Below, piece by piece: positions 5,045 through 5,524 of a DNA stretch of 5,524 nucleotides. The stretch is from Parcubacteria group bacterium (GTDB lineage: Bacteria; Patescibacteriota; Minisyncoccia; Phycocordibacterales; UBA2163): positions 1 through 5,524 of the forward strand of contig JADHUX010000033.1 in assembly GCA_016784285.1 (NCBI GenBank), in the 5' to 3' direction. The position numbers and the translations under genes are program-made. The first letter of the stretch is position 1. Every line of letters begins with the position of its first letter. The notes beneath the pieces are model-generated. The model ran no database searches and was not told the DNA's origin. It saw only the letters and a program-made list of their open reading frames with translations.

Positions 5045-5524
5045 TTAAAACTTAACTTCTACAGGTTCTCTAGCGTCTGCACTCTCTTCAAGCTCAAAGA
5101 AGTCCTGCTTTTTAAACTTAAATATATTTCCGATGATATTCCCTGGGAATACCTCTAGCCCTGTGTTCAGATCTCGCACATTGCCGTTGTAGAACCTTCT
5201 TGCTGCTTGGATCTTGTTCTCAGTATCTGAGAGCTCACGTTGAAGCTCTAAGAAATTCTGGTTTGCTTTTAGATCTGGGTAGTTCTCCGCAAGCGCAAAG
5301 ATAGACTTAAGCGCTCCGGTAAGCATGTTTTCTGATTGTCCACGTTCTTCTATAGACCCTCCTTGCATAGCTTTTGTACGCATTTCTGTAACCTTTGTAA
5401 GTGTACCTTCTTCATGACTTGCATATCCCTTTACAGTATTTACAAGATTAGGGATAAGATCATACCTGCGTTTTAGCTGTACGTCTATATCAGCCCATGC
5501 TTCTTTAGTACGGTTTACAAGTCG
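5045..5524 (-). CDS. lemA: LemA family protein, C-terminal part (runs off the window)
   Basis: The 159 visible codons form an uninterrupted frame to the right edge, so the start and any N-terminal membrane segment lie outside; the internal Met at 5383 is not the true start. The visible part opens with NRTKEAWADIDVQLKRR and continues YDLIPNLVNTVKGYASHE, the family signature (PF04011), followed by long helices typical of its coiled helical bundle: the region with LKSIFALAENYPDLKAN, then FLELQRELSDTENKIQAARR and FYNGNVRDLNTGLEVFPGNI. LemA proteins are usually anchored by one N-terminal membrane helix; their molecular function is not settled. The protein ends soon after an acidic stretch (FFELEESADAREPVEVKF), as usual in the family. 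htpX follows on the same strand, so an envelope-related operon is likely. Confidence 0.93.
   Translation of the reverse strand, partial: RLVNRTKEAWADIDVQLKRRYDLIPNLVNTVKGYASHEEGTLTKVTEMRTKAMQGGSIEERGQSENMLTGALKSIFALAENYPDLKANQNFLELQRELSDTENKIQAARRFYNGNVRDLNTGLEVFPGNIIGNIFKFKKQDFFELEESADAREPVEVKF

Overview
The window looks like a stretch of a small, AT-rich bacterial genome. I infer a Patescibacteria/CPR (Parcubacteria-like) organism from several traits together: adjacent lemA and htpX, an adenosylcobalamin-dependent ribonucleotide reductase, a very compact RNase P RNA, a tRNA gene without an encoded CCA end, and weak Shine-Dalgarno sites in front of most genes. None of these is proof. The genetic code looks standard: visible stops are TAG, TAG, TAA and TAA, and no gene needs TGA read as an amino acid.

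Layout. Positions 1-21 hold half of a hairpin/U-tract terminator cut by the window edge. The RNase P RNA gene (rnpB) occupies 31-300 on the minus strand behind an excellent promoter (307-334). From about 328 to 780 there is no long reading frame. Instead there is a plausible plus-strand transcription unit: a divergent promoter whose -35 box overlaps that of rnpB, two very short frames with good ribosome-binding sites, a series of hairpins, a textbook H-type pseudoknot and a strong terminator. I could not assign it to a known RNA family, and it is the main unexplained item here. Positions 796-879 hold two copies of a palindromic repeat whose relatives recur at 4982-5042.

The rest is coded on the minus strand. 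Reading in the direction of transcription from the right edge: a lemA-family gene (incomplete, running off the window), htpX (membrane zinc protease), tRNA-Ser(GGA), a membrane-anchored DUF192 protein, and the class II ribonucleoside-triphosphate reductase. lemA and htpX form a likely operon with a 73-nt repeat-bearing gap that contains the htpX ribosome-binding site. The tRNA follows htpX closely with no terminator facing it. The DUF192 gene has its own probable -10 box and ends at a hairpin terminator whose loop carries a perfect DnaA box. The reductase then starts from its own promoter and runs convergently into the unidentified plus-strand unit, the two probably sharing the terminator at 745-780.

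Functionally this is mostly housekeeping: RNA processing (RNase P and a tRNA substrate), dNTP supply and membrane protein quality control. The accessory interest lies in the noncoding parts.
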